Assembly: GCF_003248505.1 (NCBI RefSeq)
Contig: NZ_QFOA01000004.1
Coordinates: forward strand, 1-64,000
Source of the DNA: Sphingobium sp.
GTDB taxonomy: Bacteria > Pseudomonadota > Alphaproteobacteria > Sphingomonadales > Sphingomonadaceae
Length of the DNA stretch: 64,000 nt
Direction of reading: 5' to 3'
Numbering within the stretch: position 1 is the stretch's first letter; each line of letters begins with the position of its first letter. Made by a program: the position numbers and the translations under genes. The notes under the pieces were generated by a model. It ran no database searches, was not told the origin of the DNA, and was given only the letters and a program-made list of their open reading frames with translations. This document shows positions 43,033-52,467 of the stretch, piece after piece.

Positions 43033-43761
43033 ATGAGTGATATCGAAACGGCACGGTCTGCGTGCGTATTTGGCGCGAGCGGCGGGATCGGAGCGGCATT
43101 GGCGAGCCGGATCGCAGCGAGGGACGATATCGATATCGTCCATGCAGGCGCGCGATCCTCGGTTGCGGACGGGCCGAAGCTGCGGCCTTTTCGGTTCGAT
43201 CTTAAGAATGAGGCAACGCTGGAAGCCGCCGCTGCGGGGATGGCGGACGCGCCGCCGCGCCTCATCATCGTGGCGACCGGAATGCTGCACGATACGGGCA
43301 CCCAGCCGGAAAAATCGCTCAGGGCGCAGACCGCGGACTCCTATGCCCGCCTGTTCGCCGTCAACGCGACAGGGCCTGCGTTGATCGCCAAGCACATGCT
43401 CGCCCGACCGCCTCGCGAAGGACGCCTCGTCTTCGCGGCACTCTCCGCGCGAGTGGGTTCGATTACGGACAATCGGCTGGGCGGCTGGCACGCCTACCGC
43501 GCGTCGAAAGCGGCGCTCAACATGATCGTGCGCAACGTCGCGATCGAGCTTGCCCGCATCAATCCTGACGCGATAGCAGTGACATTGCATCCCAGCACGG
43601 TGGATACCGGCCTGTCAGCGCCGTTCCAGCGCAACGTGGCAGCAGGCCGACTCTTTTCCCCCGACTGTTCGGCGCAGCGACTTCTCGATGTGCTCGACGG
43701 TTTGACGCCGGAACAGTCGGGGCAATGCTTCGCCTGGGACGGAACGGTCATCCCCTATTGA
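43033..43761 (+). CDS. Short-chain dehydrogenase/reductase (SDR)
   Basis: NAD(P)-dependent oxidoreductase of 242 residues. The nucleotide motif is FGASGGIGAALA, the catalytic Tyr-Lys pair is in YRASKAALN, and Ser lies in the AALSARVGS strand before it. A NAT-type N-x-T region (VNATGPALI) is also seen. It resembles the CsgA-like group of proteobacteria, substrate unknown. It stands alone between the atp terminator and a hairpin. Confidence 0.88.
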   Translation: MSDIETARSACVFGASGGIGAALASRIAARDDIDIVHAGARSSVADGPKLRPFRFDLKNEATLEAAAAGMADAPPRLIIVATGMLHDTGTQPEKSLRAQTADSYARLFAVNATGPALIAKHMLARPPREGRLVFAALSARVGSITDNRLGGWHAYRASKAALNMIVRNVAIELARINPDAIAVTLHPSTVDTGLSAPFQRNVAAGRLFSPDCSAQRLLDVLDGLTPEQSGQCFAWDGTVIPY

Positions 43762-43763
43762 AC

Positions 43764-43787
43764 GGGCGCTCCGCCAATGGAGCGCCC
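43764..43787. terminator. Bidirectional hairpin between convergent SDR and ADH genes
   Basis: A nine-base perfect stem GGGCGCTCC/GGAGCGCCC with a six-base loop lies two bases after the SDR stop. No long T-run follows on either strand, so its strength as a terminator is uncertain. Confidence 0.5.
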
Positions 43788-43797
43788 GCCTCGCGGT

Positions 43798-44850
43798 TCA
43801 GGCGGCCAGTGTCGCGTTATCGATCACGAAGCGATATTTGACGTCGCTCTTCTGCATTCGGGCATAGGCCGTTTCGATGTCCTGCGCCCTGATCATCTCG
43901 ATGTCGGCGGTGATCCCCTTTTCCGCACAGAAGTCGAGCATCTCCTGCGTTTCGGCGATGCCGCCGATGAGCGATCCGGCGATGGACTTCCGCCCGAAAA
44001 TCAGCACGCCCACGCTGGGCGAGGGGTGGGGATGTTCTGGCACGCCGACCACCGTCAGCGTGCCGTCCCGCTTCAGCAACATGGTGAACTGGTCGAGATT
44101 GTGGCTGGCCGCGACCGTGTTGAGGATGAAATCGAAGCTGCCGGCATGGGCCTGCATCTCCGCTTCGTTGCGCGATACCACCACTTCGTCGGCGCCCAGA
44201 TCGAGCGCGTCCTGTCGCTTCGCTTCGGAAGTGGTGAAGGCGACGACATGAGCGCCGAGCGCGTGGGCCAGCTTCACGCCCATATGACCCAGGCCGCCGA
44301 TGCCGACGATCCCGACCTTCTTGCCGGGCCCGACATTCCAGTGGCGAAGCGGCGACCAGGTGGTGATGCCCGCGCACAGCAAAGGCGCGACGGCGGCGAG
44401 CTGCGTTTCGGGATGGCCGATCTTGAGGACGAACTTGTCCTTGACGACGATGCTCTGCGCATAGCCGCCCAGTGTGTGACCGGGCGCGTCGGGGGTCGGG
44501 CCGTTATAGGTGCCGACGAACCCGTTCTCGCAATATTGCTCAAGCCCTTCCGCGCAGGACGCGCAATGCTGGCAGCTATCGACCATGCAGCCAACGCCGA
44601 CCAGATCGCCGACCTTGAACTGGTCGACGGCATCGCCGACCGCCGTCACCTTGCCAACGATCTCATGCCCCGGGACGCAGGGATACAGCGTGCCGTCCCA
44701 TTCGGAGCGAACCTGGTGCAGGTCGGAATGGCAGACCCCGCAATAGGCGATGGCGATCTGCACGTCGTCCGCTCCCACAGCGCGGCGATCGATGTCGATG
44801 GGTTCGAGCGGTTTGTCGGCGGCATAGGCGCCATAGGCTTTGACGGTCAT
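43798..44850 (-). CDS. Zinc-dependent alcohol dehydrogenase (YahK-like)
   Basis: Medium-chain dehydrogenase of 350 residues. The catalytic zinc ligands are Cys in CGVCHSD and His/Glu in PGHEIVG. The structural zinc is bound by four cysteines in CQHCASCAEGLEQYC. The nucleotide fold has GIGGLGHMG. It belongs to the cinnamyl-alcohol/YahK aldehyde reductase group, with broad substrate range on aldehydes. Divergent from uvrC. Confidence 0.92.
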   Translation of the reverse strand: MTVKAYGAYAADKPLEPIDIDRRAVGADDVQIAIAYCGVCHSDLHQVRSEWDGTLYPCVPGHEIVGKVTAVGDAVDQFKVGDLVGVGCMVDSCQHCASCAEGLEQYCENGFVGTYNGPTPDAPGHTLGGYAQSIVVKDKFVLKIGHPETQLAAVAPLLCAGITTWSPLRHWNVGPGKKVGIVGIGGLGHMGVKLAHALGAHVVAFTTSEAKRQDALDLGADEVVVSRNEAEMQAHAGSFDFILNTVAASHNLDQFTMLLKRDGTLTVVGVPEHPHPSPSVGVLIFGRKSIAGSLIGGIAETQEMLDFCAEKGITADIEMIRAQDIETAYARMQKSDVKYRFVIDNATLAA

Positions 44851-44972
44851 GAACGCGTCCCTTTAGGATATGGAAAGTCGCGCGGGTGGCGCGGCGCTGT
44901 AGATGGGAGCGCAAACGGCGCGGTCAACCCCACCGCCATTGCCAAACAGCCCGGCAACGCTATCTGACACCC

Positions 44973-46886
44973 ATGTCCGGCCCGCAATCCCCCGACCGTT
45001 TCAACGAAGACAAGGCGACTTACACCGTGACCGGCAGCCAGCCGGATATCGACACGGGCGCGGCCGCCATCCGCACCGTGCTCAAGACGCTGCCCATCCG
45101 ACCCGGCGTTTACCGGATGCAGGATGCGCGCGGCGACGTGCTTTATGTGGGAAAGGCGCGGGCGCTCAGGAACCGCGTCGCCAACTATACGCAGGTCGAC
45201 CGCCTGCCCAAGCGCCTGCAACGCATGGTCGCCCAGACCCGCAGCATGACCATCGTCACCACCAACAGCGAGGCGGAGGCTCTGCTGCTGGAGGCGCAGC
45301 TCATCAAGCGTTACCGCCCGCCCTACAATGTCCTGCTGCGCGACGACAAAAGCTTTCCTTTCATCCTGCTGCGGGAAGACCATGCCTTTCCGCGCGTCCA
45401 GAAGCATCGGGGCGCACGCAAGGCGAAGGGGCGTTATTACGGTCCCTTCGCCAGTGCCGGATCGGTGACGCGCACAATCAACGCGCTGCAAAAGCTGTTT
45501 CTGCTGCGGTCCTGCACCGACAGCTTCTTCGCCAACCGTTCGCGCCCCTGCCTGCTCTATCAAATCAAGCGGTGTTCGGCGCCCTGCGTCGACCGCATCG
45601 ACGCGGACGGTTATGCCGAACTGGTGCGCGACGCGCAGGATTTTCTCGGCGGCAAGTCGACTGCGGTGCAGAAAAAGCTGGGCACGGCGATGCAGGCCGC
45701 GTCGGACGCGATGGATTTCGAGCAGGCGGCGGTCATCCGCGATAGGTTGAAAGCGCTGACCTTCATCCAGGGCAGCCAGGCGATCAATGCCGAGGGGCTG
45801 GGCGACGCCGATATCTTCGCGCTGGCGGAAAAGGGCGGGGCGATGTGCATCCAGGCCTTCTTCATCCGGGGCGGGCAGAATTGGGGGCATCGCAGCTTCT
45901 TCCCGGTCCACACCGCCGATGTGGCGACCGAGGAAGTGCTGGAGAGCTTCATGGCGCAATTCTATGAGGAAGTGCCTCCGCCGAAGCTGATCCTGACGGA
46001 TCGCGAACCCGCCGAGTGCGACCTGATGGCGCAAGCGCTGACCGAGCGGATGGGAAGCCGCGTCCGCATCGAAGTGCCCCAGCGCGGCGAACGCACCCGC
46101 CTCATCAGTCAGGCACAGCGCAATGCGGTGGAGGCGCTCGACCGGCGGCTCGCCGAAACGACCAGCCAGGGCCGCATCATGGAGGAGATGGTCGAGACGT
46201 TCGGGCTGGAGGGCGTGCCCGACCGGATCGAAATCTATGACAACAGCCATATTCAGGGCGCACACGCGCTGGGGGCGATGGTGGTGGCGGGGCCGGAGGG
46301 TTTCCGCAAGAACGCCTATCGAAAGTTCAACATGAAGAACCCGGAAACCTCGAACGACGATTTCGCGATGATGCGAGAGATGTTCGAGCGGCGGTTCGGG
46401 CGCGCGCAAAAGGAAGATCCGGACCGTGAGAGCGGGGAATGGCCAGACCTCGTCCTGATCGACGGGGGCAAGGGGCAATTGTCCGTCGCCCGCGCGATGC
46501 TGGAGGAAATGGGGATAGAAGACGTGAATATGATCGGCGTCGCCAAGGGGCCGCATCACGGTCGCGAAGGGCGGGAGGTCTTCCACTTGATGGACGGGCG
46601 CGAGATCACCTTCCCGCTGAACCATCCGGTGCTGTTTTATCTCCAGCGCCTGCGCGACGAAGCCCACCGCTTCGCCATCGGCGCGCACCGGGCGAAACGC
46701 AGCAAGGCGATCACCGTGTCGTCGCTCGACGAAGTGCCGGGTATCGGTCCTGCGCGCAAGAAGGCGCTGCTCATGCATTTCGGGACAGCCCGTGCGGTGC
46801 GCGACGCGGCGCTGGACGACCTGCAACGCGCACCGGGCGTGTCGAAGGCGGTGGCGCAGCAGGTCTACGACTATTTCCACGGCTGA
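44973..46886 (+). CDS. uvrC: Excinuclease ABC subunit C
   Basis: Nucleotide-excision-repair endonuclease of 637 residues that makes both incisions around a lesion. The GIY-YIG domain is at the N-terminus (PGVYRMQDARGDVLYVGKA, Tyr and catalytic Arg). A UVR domain follows (about 215-250), then the RNase-H-like domain with the second active site (DRIEIYDNSHIQG, PDLVLIDGGKGQL). The C-terminal helix-hairpin-helix is EVPGIGPARKKALL. I chose ATG 44973; an in-frame upstream extension lacks a ribosome site. Confidence 0.96.
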   Translation: MSGPQSPDRFNEDKATYTVTGSQPDIDTGAAAIRTVLKTLPIRPGVYRMQDARGDVLYVGKARALRNRVANYTQVDRLPKRLQRMVAQTRSMTIVTTNSEAEALLLEAQLIKRYRPPYNVLLRDDKSFPFILLREDHAFPRVQKHRGARKAKGRYYGPFASAGSVTRTINALQKLFLLRSCTDSFFANRSRPCLLYQIKRCSAPCVDRIDADGYAELVRDAQDFLGGKSTAVQKKLGTAMQAASDAMDFEQAAVIRDRLKALTFIQGSQAINAEGLGDADIFALAEKGGAMCIQAFFIRGGQNWGHRSFFPVHTADVATEEVLESFMAQFYEEVPPPKLILTDREPAECDLMAQALTERMGSRVRIEVPQRGERTRLISQAQRNAVEALDRRLAETTSQGRIMEEMVETFGLEGVPDRIEIYDNSHIQGAHALGAMVVAGPEGFRKNAYRKFNMKNPETSNDDFAMMREMFERRFGRAQKEDPDRESGEWPDLVLIDGGKGQLSVARAMLEEMGIEDVNMIGVAKGPHHGREGREVFHLMDGREITFPLNHPVLFYLQRLRDEAHRFAIGAHRAKRSKAITVSSLDEVPGIGPARKKALLMHFGTARAVRDAALDDLQRAPGVSKAVAQQVYDYFHG

Positions 46887-46974
46887 TCGCGCCGAGCGTT
46901 AACCACCGGCGGAAGGGGCGACTTAACCCGTTGGCGTTATTCCGATAGGCCTTTCCTGCCGGAGACGCCCGCCG

Positions 46975-47592
46975 ATGCGCTTTTGCCTTGCCGCCCTGAT
47001 GCCGTTGCTGCTGTTCGCTTCGGGCGCGCAGGCGCGGCAGGTCAAGCCGATCCAGCCTTTGGCGCTTGTCGGCCAACCGGTCAGGATCACCGGCATGGAC
47101 CTGGCCTTTGCGTCCGGCATTCTCGACGAACTGGCGGAAAGCGACGCCAAGGCAGCGCGCAAACGGGCGGACGCGCAACTGCCGCCGCTCGACCCGGCGA
47201 GCTATCCCGCAGGCTCCTTCGACGGCGACGCCTATTCGACCATGCCCTTCAAACAGATGTTCCCGCTGGTGATTCGCGATGTGACGCGCGACTGGCGGCT
47301 GGACAGCGGAACGCCCGTATTCCTTCGGGTGACGATCGACGACCTCAAGACAGCGGATGCCGCCGTCGCCATCCTGCTGGGCGCGAGCGCGGACATGCTG
47401 CGCGGGACGGTCGATGTGATCGACGCGGGCAGCGGCGCGTCCGTCGGGTCTTTCCGGGTGGAGGTGGTCGACGTGAGGGCAGGCTGGGCCGGTATGCTGG
47501 TGCGTGGTGGCGGCATCAGGGAAAGGCTGGCCGAAGAATTCGGAATGGAGATTTCCCGCTATATCTCCGGTCGGAAAAAAAAGGATAGCTGA
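46975..47592 (+). CDS. Hypothetical exported protein
   Basis: Protein of 205 residues with a signal peptide (MRFCLAALMPLLLFASGAQA). The rest has a mixed alpha/beta pattern, with a C-terminal half (GTVDVIDAGSGASVGSFRVEVVDV) that resembles DUF4410-like envelope proteins, though I am not sure of the family. GGAG lies ten bases before the ATG. No function can be given from context; it stands between uvrC and an aldehyde dehydrogenase gene. Confidence 0.7.
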   Translation: MRFCLAALMPLLLFASGAQARQVKPIQPLALVGQPVRITGMDLAFASGILDELAESDAKAARKRADAQLPPLDPASYPAGSFDGDAYSTMPFKQMFPLVIRDVTRDWRLDSGTPVFLRVTIDDLKTADAAVAILLGASADMLRGTVDVIDAGSGASVGSFRVEVVDVRAGWAGMLVRGGGIRERLAEEFGMEISRYISGRKKKDS

Positions 47593-47673
47593 CGCTTTTC
47601 CTGCCAGGATCGAGGATCGCTGTTGCCGTTCGCGCGCTTGTGGCGCTGACAGACAAGATGGGAAGCATGATCC

Positions 47674-49038
47674 ATGATGAAAAGCGTCAACCCCGCTACC
47701 GGCGAGACCATCGCCACACATGACGAGATGGCAAGCGACGCGGTGAACGCGGCGCTGGACCGGGCTACCGCGGCGTTCGCCCAGTGGCGGCAGAGCGACG
47801 TGGCGGATCGCGTGGCGTTGCTGGAGCGGCTGGCCGACACCTACGCCGCCCATCGGGACCGGCTGGCACGCATGGCAACGGACGAAATGGGCAAGACGCT
47901 GAAGTCCGCGCTCGCCGAAGTCGACAAATGCGTCGCCTGTTTCCGTCACTACGCCAAGGAAGGTCCGGCGATGCTGGAAGGCGGCAGCATCCCGCTGGCA
48001 TCGGGCGGAAAGGCCGATCTCGTCTGGCTCCCCATCGGCCCGGTGCTGGCGGTGATGCCGTGGAATTTCCCTTACTGGCAGGTCGTCCGCTTCCTCGCCC
48101 CCTGCGTTCTTGCCGGCAATGTCGGCCTGCTCAAACATGCGAGCAATGTGCAGGGCGTCGCCGCGCTCATGCAGGAGATGATGACGCAGGCCGGCGCGCC
48201 TGAGGGATTGTTCCAGAACCTGCCGATCAGGTCCGATGCCGTGGCTGCGATCGTCGTGGACGACAGGGTCGCTGCCGTGACGCTGACCGGCAGCGAAGGG
48301 GCGGGGCGCGCCGTCGCGCAGCAGGCGGGCAAAGCGCTCAAGAAGGCGGTGCTGGAACTGGGCGGGTCGGACCCGTTCATCGTCATGCCGTCCGCCGATC
48401 TCGACAAGGCGGTCAGGGAAGCGGTGACCGCGCGTGTCCAGAACACGGGGCAAAGCTGCATCTGCGGCAAGCGCATGATCGTCCATACCGACATCTACGA
48501 CGCGTTCCTCGAACGCTATACCGCTGCCATGGCGGCAGTGAAGGCGGGCGACCCGCTCGACGAGGGGAGCGACATGGGGCCGCTCTCCAGTGCGGAGCAG
48601 CGCGACACGGTGCTGGACCAGATCGCACGCATGAAGGCCGCAGGCGCAAGCCTGACCGGGGGGGAAGTCGTGGAAGGGCCGGGCGCGTTCATGACGGCAG
48701 GTATCCTGACCGATGTGCCGGTCGATGCCGCGTTGATGGGGGAAGAGATTTTCGGACCCGTCGCGATGCTATTCCGCGCAAAGGATGCCGATGACGCCAT
48801 CGCTATCGCCAATGCCATTCCCTATGGCCTCGGATCGTCCGTGTGGACTCGCGATGCAGCGGAAGAGGCACGGTTCGTCCGCGACCTCCAGGCGGGTATG
48901 ACCGCGGTCAATCAGATGCTTGCCTCCGCGCCCGAAGCGCCGTTCGGCGGGGTCAAGCGGTCCGGGCACGGCCGTGAACTGGGCCCGTTCGGCCTTCATG
49001 AGTTCATGAACCTCAAAAGCGTCTATCGCGCGGCGTAA
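47674..49038 (+). CDS. Succinate-semialdehyde-type NAD(P) aldehyde dehydrogenase
   Basis: Aldehyde dehydrogenase of 454 residues. The catalytic cysteine is Cys262 ([12 protein letters not shown]) and the general-base Glu228 is in LELGGSDPF. The sequence starts [17 protein letters not shown], typical of NAD-dependent succinate-semialdehyde dehydrogenases of the short type (about 455 residues). The exact aldehyde is uncertain. It starts 81 bases after the hypothetical exported protein's stop. Confidence 0.9.
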   Translation: MMKSVNPATGETIATHDEMASDAVNAALDRATAAFAQWRQSDVADRVALLERLADTYAAHRDRLARMATDEMGKTLKSALAEVDKCVACFRHYAKEGPAMLEGGSIPLASGGKADLVWLPIGPVLAVMPWNFPYWQVVRFLAPCVLAGNVGLLKHASNVQGVAALMQEMMTQAGAPEGLFQNLPIRSDAVAAIVVDDRVAAVTLTGSEGAGRAVAQQAGKALKKAVLELGGSDPFIVMPSADLDKAVREAVTARVQNTGQSCICGKRMIVHTDIYDAFLERYTAAMAAVKAGDPLDEGSDMGPLSSAEQRDTVLDQIARMKAAGASLTGGEVVEGPGAFMTAGILTDVPVDAALMGEEIFGPVAMLFRAKDADDAIAIANAIPYGLGSSVWTRDAAEEARFVRDLQAGMTAVNQMLASAPEAPFGGVKRSGHGRELGPFGLHEFMNLKSVYRAA

Positions 49039-49089
49039 GGAAAGGCTCCGCGCTATCGCTACGCGCGCGATGGCTCTATGCCCTGATCC

Positions 49090-49824
49090 ATGCCTTCGCT
49101 CGCCACGCCCGCCATCGTTTGCGCCGTGCACCATCATGGCGAGCATGGCGCGATCGTGCGGTTGCTGACGCCCGATCACGGTCTGTTGCCGGGATATGTG
49201 CGGGGCGGGCGGTCGCGCGTGCTCAGACCGATATTGCTGCCCGGCAATTCGGTTGTGGCGCAGTTCCGGTCGCGCACCGAAGAGCAGCTTTCGGGGCTGA
49301 CCGTCGAATTGGCGCACAGCCGCGCTCCGCTGCACGCCGAGCCGCTTCCGGCGGCAGCCATCGAATGGAGCTGCGCGCTGACGGCGGCGGCCCTGTCGGA
49401 AGGCACCCCGCACGCTACGCTGTTCGACGCGTTGTCCGCCCTGCTCGATGCCGTCGAAGCAGCACCCGCCGCGCGGGGCTGGGCCGCCGCGCTCGTGCGA
49501 TATGAAATGCTGCTGCTGGCAGAGATGGGTTTCGGCCTCGACCTTACGCGCTGCGCGGCCACGGGGAATGCCGCCGATCTTGCCTTCGTAAGCCCGCGCA
49601 GCGCCGCTGCGGTCAGCCGGGCCGGAGCGTTCGGCTATGAGAGTCGCCTGCTGCCGCTGCCGCCCTTCCTGCTGCAAGGCGGGATGGGCGATTGGGGCCA
49701 GATCGTCGACGGGCTGCGCCTCACGGGCTTCTTTCTCGAACGCTCGATCCTGACCGACCGCCGCGCCAGCGTCATCGCCGCGCGGGAGCGGCTGGTCGAC
49801 CGCCTGAAAAGGGCGGTTGCGTGA
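49090..49824 (+). CDS. recO: DNA repair protein RecO
   Basis: RecF-pathway recombination mediator of 244 residues that loads RecA on SSB-coated DNA. The N-terminal OB-fold ([24 protein letters not shown]) and the conserved GRSR region and helical C-terminus match. The zinc-finger cysteines seen in some RecO proteins are absent except for one Cys. Followed by leuB after 49 bases. Confidence 0.92.
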   Translation: MPSLATPAIVCAVHHHGEHGAIVRLLTPDHGLLPGYVRGGRSRVLRPILLPGNSVVAQFRSRTEEQLSGLTVELAHSRAPLHAEPLPAAAIEWSCALTAAALSEGTPHATLFDALSALLDAVEAAPAARGWAAALVRYEMLLLAEMGFGLDLTRCAATGNAADLAFVSPRSAAAVSRAGAFGYESRLLPLPPFLLQGGMGDWGQIVDGLRLTGFFLERSILTDRRASVIAARERLVDRLKRAVA

Positions 49825-49873
49825 AAGCTCCTGTCTCCATAAGGGGCGGGCACGCAATAAAAGGAGTCCCGCC

Positions 49874-50917
49874 ATGCTCATCGCCCTGTTCCCCGGAGAC
49901 GGCATCGGTCCCGAAATCCTGACGCAGGCACGGCGGGTGCTCGATGCGCTGGCAATCGACGGCCTGACCTATGAGGAGGGGCTGGTCGGCGGCGTGGCCT
50001 ACAAGGCGGTTGGCCATCCGCTGCCGCCCGAAACGCTTGCCACTGCGAAACGCGCCGATGCGATCCTGTTCGGCGCGGTGGGCGATCCGGACTGCGACGC
50101 GCTGGAGCGGCATTTGCGCCCTGAGCAGGCGATCCTGGGGCTGCGAAAGGAACTGGGCCTTTTTTCCAACCTGCGTCCGGCCAAGGTCTTTCCCGAACTG
50201 GCGGACGAATCGGCGCTCAAGCCCGAAGTCGCCGCTGCCATCGACCTGTTGATCGTGCGGGAAACGAACGGTGACGTCTATTTCGGCGAAAAGGGCTTCC
50301 GCAAGACCGCCGACGGCCTGCGCGAAGGTTATGACATCATGTCCTATAATGAGGCGGAGGTTCGCCGCATCGCCCATGCGGGGTTCCAGGCGGCCCGCGC
50401 ACGGCGGGGCAAGCTCTGCTCGGTAGACAAGGCCAATGTGCTGGAAACCAGCCAGCTGTGGCGTGACGTGGTGATAGAGGTGTCCGCCGACTATCCCGAT
50501 GTGGCGCTCAGCCACATGTATGTCGACAATGCCGCCATGCAACTGGTGCGCAATCCCGGCCAGTTCGACGTCATCGTGACCGGCAACCTGTTCGGCGACA
50601 TTCTGTCCGATCAGGCGAGCATGTGTGTCGGATCGATCGGGATGCTGGCGTCCGCGACACTCAACGACAGCAACCAGGGACTCTACGAACCGATCCACGG
50701 TTCCGCACCCGATATTGCGGGCCAGGGCAAGGCCAATCCGTTGGCCACCATCCTGTCGGCGGCAATGATGCTGCGCTATTCGCTCGACCTGCCGCAGCAG
50801 GCGGACCGGATCGAGGCTGCGGTGGCACAGGCACTGGCAGGGGGCGCGCGCTCGCCCGATCTGGGCGGGCGGCTCTCGACGGTCGAGATGGGCGACGCGG
50901 TGCTGGCGGAGCTTTAA
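49874..50917 (+). CDS. leuB: 3-isopropylmalate dehydrogenase
   Basis: Leucine biosynthesis enzyme of 347 residues that oxidises and decarboxylates 3-isopropylmalate. The N-terminal [12 protein letters not shown] and the metal-binding [12 protein letters not shown] motif (two Asp) are present, with the adenine-site region [19 protein letters not shown]. An AAGGAG ribosome site is at 49861-49866. The other leu genes are not in this window, so the pathway is split. Length is normal. Confidence 0.96.
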   Translation: MLIALFPGDGIGPEILTQARRVLDALAIDGLTYEEGLVGGVAYKAVGHPLPPETLATAKRADAILFGAVGDPDCDALERHLRPEQAILGLRKELGLFSNLRPAKVFPELADESALKPEVAAAIDLLIVRETNGDVYFGEKGFRKTADGLREGYDIMSYNEAEVRRIAHAGFQAARARRGKLCSVDKANVLETSQLWRDVVIEVSADYPDVALSHMYVDNAAMQLVRNPGQFDVIVTGNLFGDILSDQASMCVGSIGMLASATLNDSNQGLYEPIHGSAPDIAGQGKANPLATILSAAMMLRYSLDLPQQADRIEAAVAQALAGGARSPDLGGRLSTVEMGDAVLAEL

Positions 50918-50993
50918 GTCGATAATTTGATAAATCTTAGGGAATTGGAAAGCGGTTGGGCCGATCTAGCAAGGTCAGAAGAGGTCGCTTTCC

Positions 50994-51407
50994 ATGAACT
51001 ATCAACTCGTGCAGGATCATGATGACCTGCGCACCATCATGCGGGATTTCATGACGGCGCTCGATCGCCGGGACATGGCCGATATCGCGCGTCGACGAAT
51101 CGCATTTTCGCAGATGTTCCGTAGCCATATGGGCCGAGAGGACGAGGCGGTAACCGCATTGCGGCAAAGCCGGAACCCAGTGCGCGATCTGCCGGTCGCT
51201 TTCCAGCAGAGCCGCGCTATCGTAGCTCTGTTCCTGCGCTATAGCGATCATGTGAAGCGATGGACGCCCGCAGCGGTGGAGGCGGACTGGGCAGGCTATC
51301 GCCATGCCGTGGCGGTGTTGCAACAGGCGCTGCTGGACCGCATGGCATGGGAGGAAGCGCAGCTTCACCCTCTTTTGCCACCCGCGAAAGGCCGCGTCGC
51401 CGCCTGA
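50994..51407 (+). CDS. Hemerythrin HHE-domain protein
   Basis: Four-helix protein of 137 residues with spaced His and Glu residues expected to bind a di-iron centre: His9 (QDHDDLR), His-x4-Glu in SHMGREDE, SDHVKRW and the C-terminal EEAQLHPLL. Such proteins sense or buffer oxygen or nitric oxide, or protect iron. It stands between leuB and a threonine-dehydratase-like gene. The function is not certain because one ligand set of classical hemerythrin is imperfect. Confidence 0.75.
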   Translation: MNYQLVQDHDDLRTIMRDFMTALDRRDMADIARRRIAFSQMFRSHMGREDEAVTALRQSRNPVRDLPVAFQQSRAIVALFLRYSDHVKRWTPAAVEADWAGYRHAVAVLQQALLDRMAWEEAQLHPLLPPAKGRVAA

Positions 51408-51468
51408 CCGGTCCAGTCCCACGCCATCGGTCCTGTCGCGCGCGTGACCGGAAGGCTAAAGGCGCGCG

Positions 51469-52467
51469 ATGAACGATCTTTCCCTCGCCTCGCTTCGCGC
51501 CGCTGCGGCCATGGTGCACGCGCAGGTTCCGCCGACGCCGCAATATGCCTGGCCCCTGCTGGCGCAGCGCACAGGATGCGACCTGTGGGTCAAGCATGAG
51601 AATCACACGCCCACCGGTGCGTTCAAGGCGCGGGGAGCGATCACCTATATCGACTGGCTGCGGCGCACCCATCCCGAAGTCGAAGGGATCATCACTGCGA
51701 CCCGCGGCAACCACGGACAGGCGCAGGTGCGCGCTGCCACGGCGGCGGGCCTCAGGGCGACGATCGTCGTCCCTCACGGCAACGCGCGGGAAAAGAATGC
51801 GGCGATGCGCGCGTTCGGCGCGACCCTGATCGAACATGGCCATGATTTCGACAGCGCGAAGGCGGAAGCGATACGCCTGTCCGCCGAACAGGGCCTCTAC
51901 ATGGTTCCCGCCTATCATGACGAACTGGTGCGCGGGGTGGCGAGCTATGGCCTCGAACTGTTCGACGCGGTGCCCGATATCGACACCGTCTATGTGCCCG
52001 TCGGCTGCGGATCGGGCCTGTGCGGCACCATCGCGGCGCGCGACGCACTTGGCCTTCGCACCAGGATCGTCGGCGTCGTATCGGCGCATGTCGATGCCGC
52101 CAAGCGCAGCTTCGAAGAGAAACGGCTCATCGCCAGCCCCACGGCCTATACGTTCGCGGACGGGGTGGCGGTATGCACGCCGGTCCAGGCGGCGCTCGAC
52201 TATTTCGGGCCGCGCGCCGACCGTTTCATTGGGGTGACCGATGACGAGGTGGCGCACGCCATCCGCGTTTATTGGGAGGACACGCATAATCTGGCCGAGG
52301 GAGCAGGCGCGGTGGCGCTTGCCGCTCTTCTTCAGGAAAAGGACGCGATGCGCGGCAAGCGGGTTGCGGTAATCCTCTCGGGCGGTAATGGCGACAGGAG
52401 CCAGATGGCCGAGATACTGGGCGGCGCGACGCCGCGCGTCACGATGGATATGCGGAAAGCGATATGA
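51469..52467 (+). CDS. Threonine/serine dehydratase-like PLP enzyme
   Basis: Fold-type II PLP enzyme of 332 residues. The PLP lysine is Lys53 in TPTGAFKARGA and the phosphate loop is VGCGSGLCG. It lacks the C-terminal ACT domain of the larger ilvA-like enzyme at 23.6 kb. It may deaminate threonine or serine, or act on a related hydroxy amino acid. The metZ gene overlaps its stop by four bases, suggesting a link to homoserine or methionine metabolism, but that is only context. Confidence 0.85.
   Translation: MNDLSLASLRAAAAMVHAQVPPTPQYAWPLLAQRTGCDLWVKHENHTPTGAFKARGAITYIDWLRRTHPEVEGIITATRGNHGQAQVRAATAAGLRATIVVPHGNAREKNAAMRAFGATLIEHGHDFDSAKAEAIRLSAEQGLYMVPAYHDELVRGVASYGLELFDAVPDIDTVYVPVGCGSGLCGTIAARDALGLRTRIVGVVSAHVDAAKRSFEEKRLIASPTAYTFADGVAVCTPVQAALDYFGPRADRFIGVTDDEVAHAIRVYWEDTHNLAEGAGAVALAALLQEKDAMRGKRVAVILSGGNGDRSQMAEILGGATPRVTMDMRKAI

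Noticed and set aside
44847..46880. 677-codon frame antisense to uvrC
   Set aside because: uvrC has its complete set of domains; the antisense frame is a GC-bias shadow.
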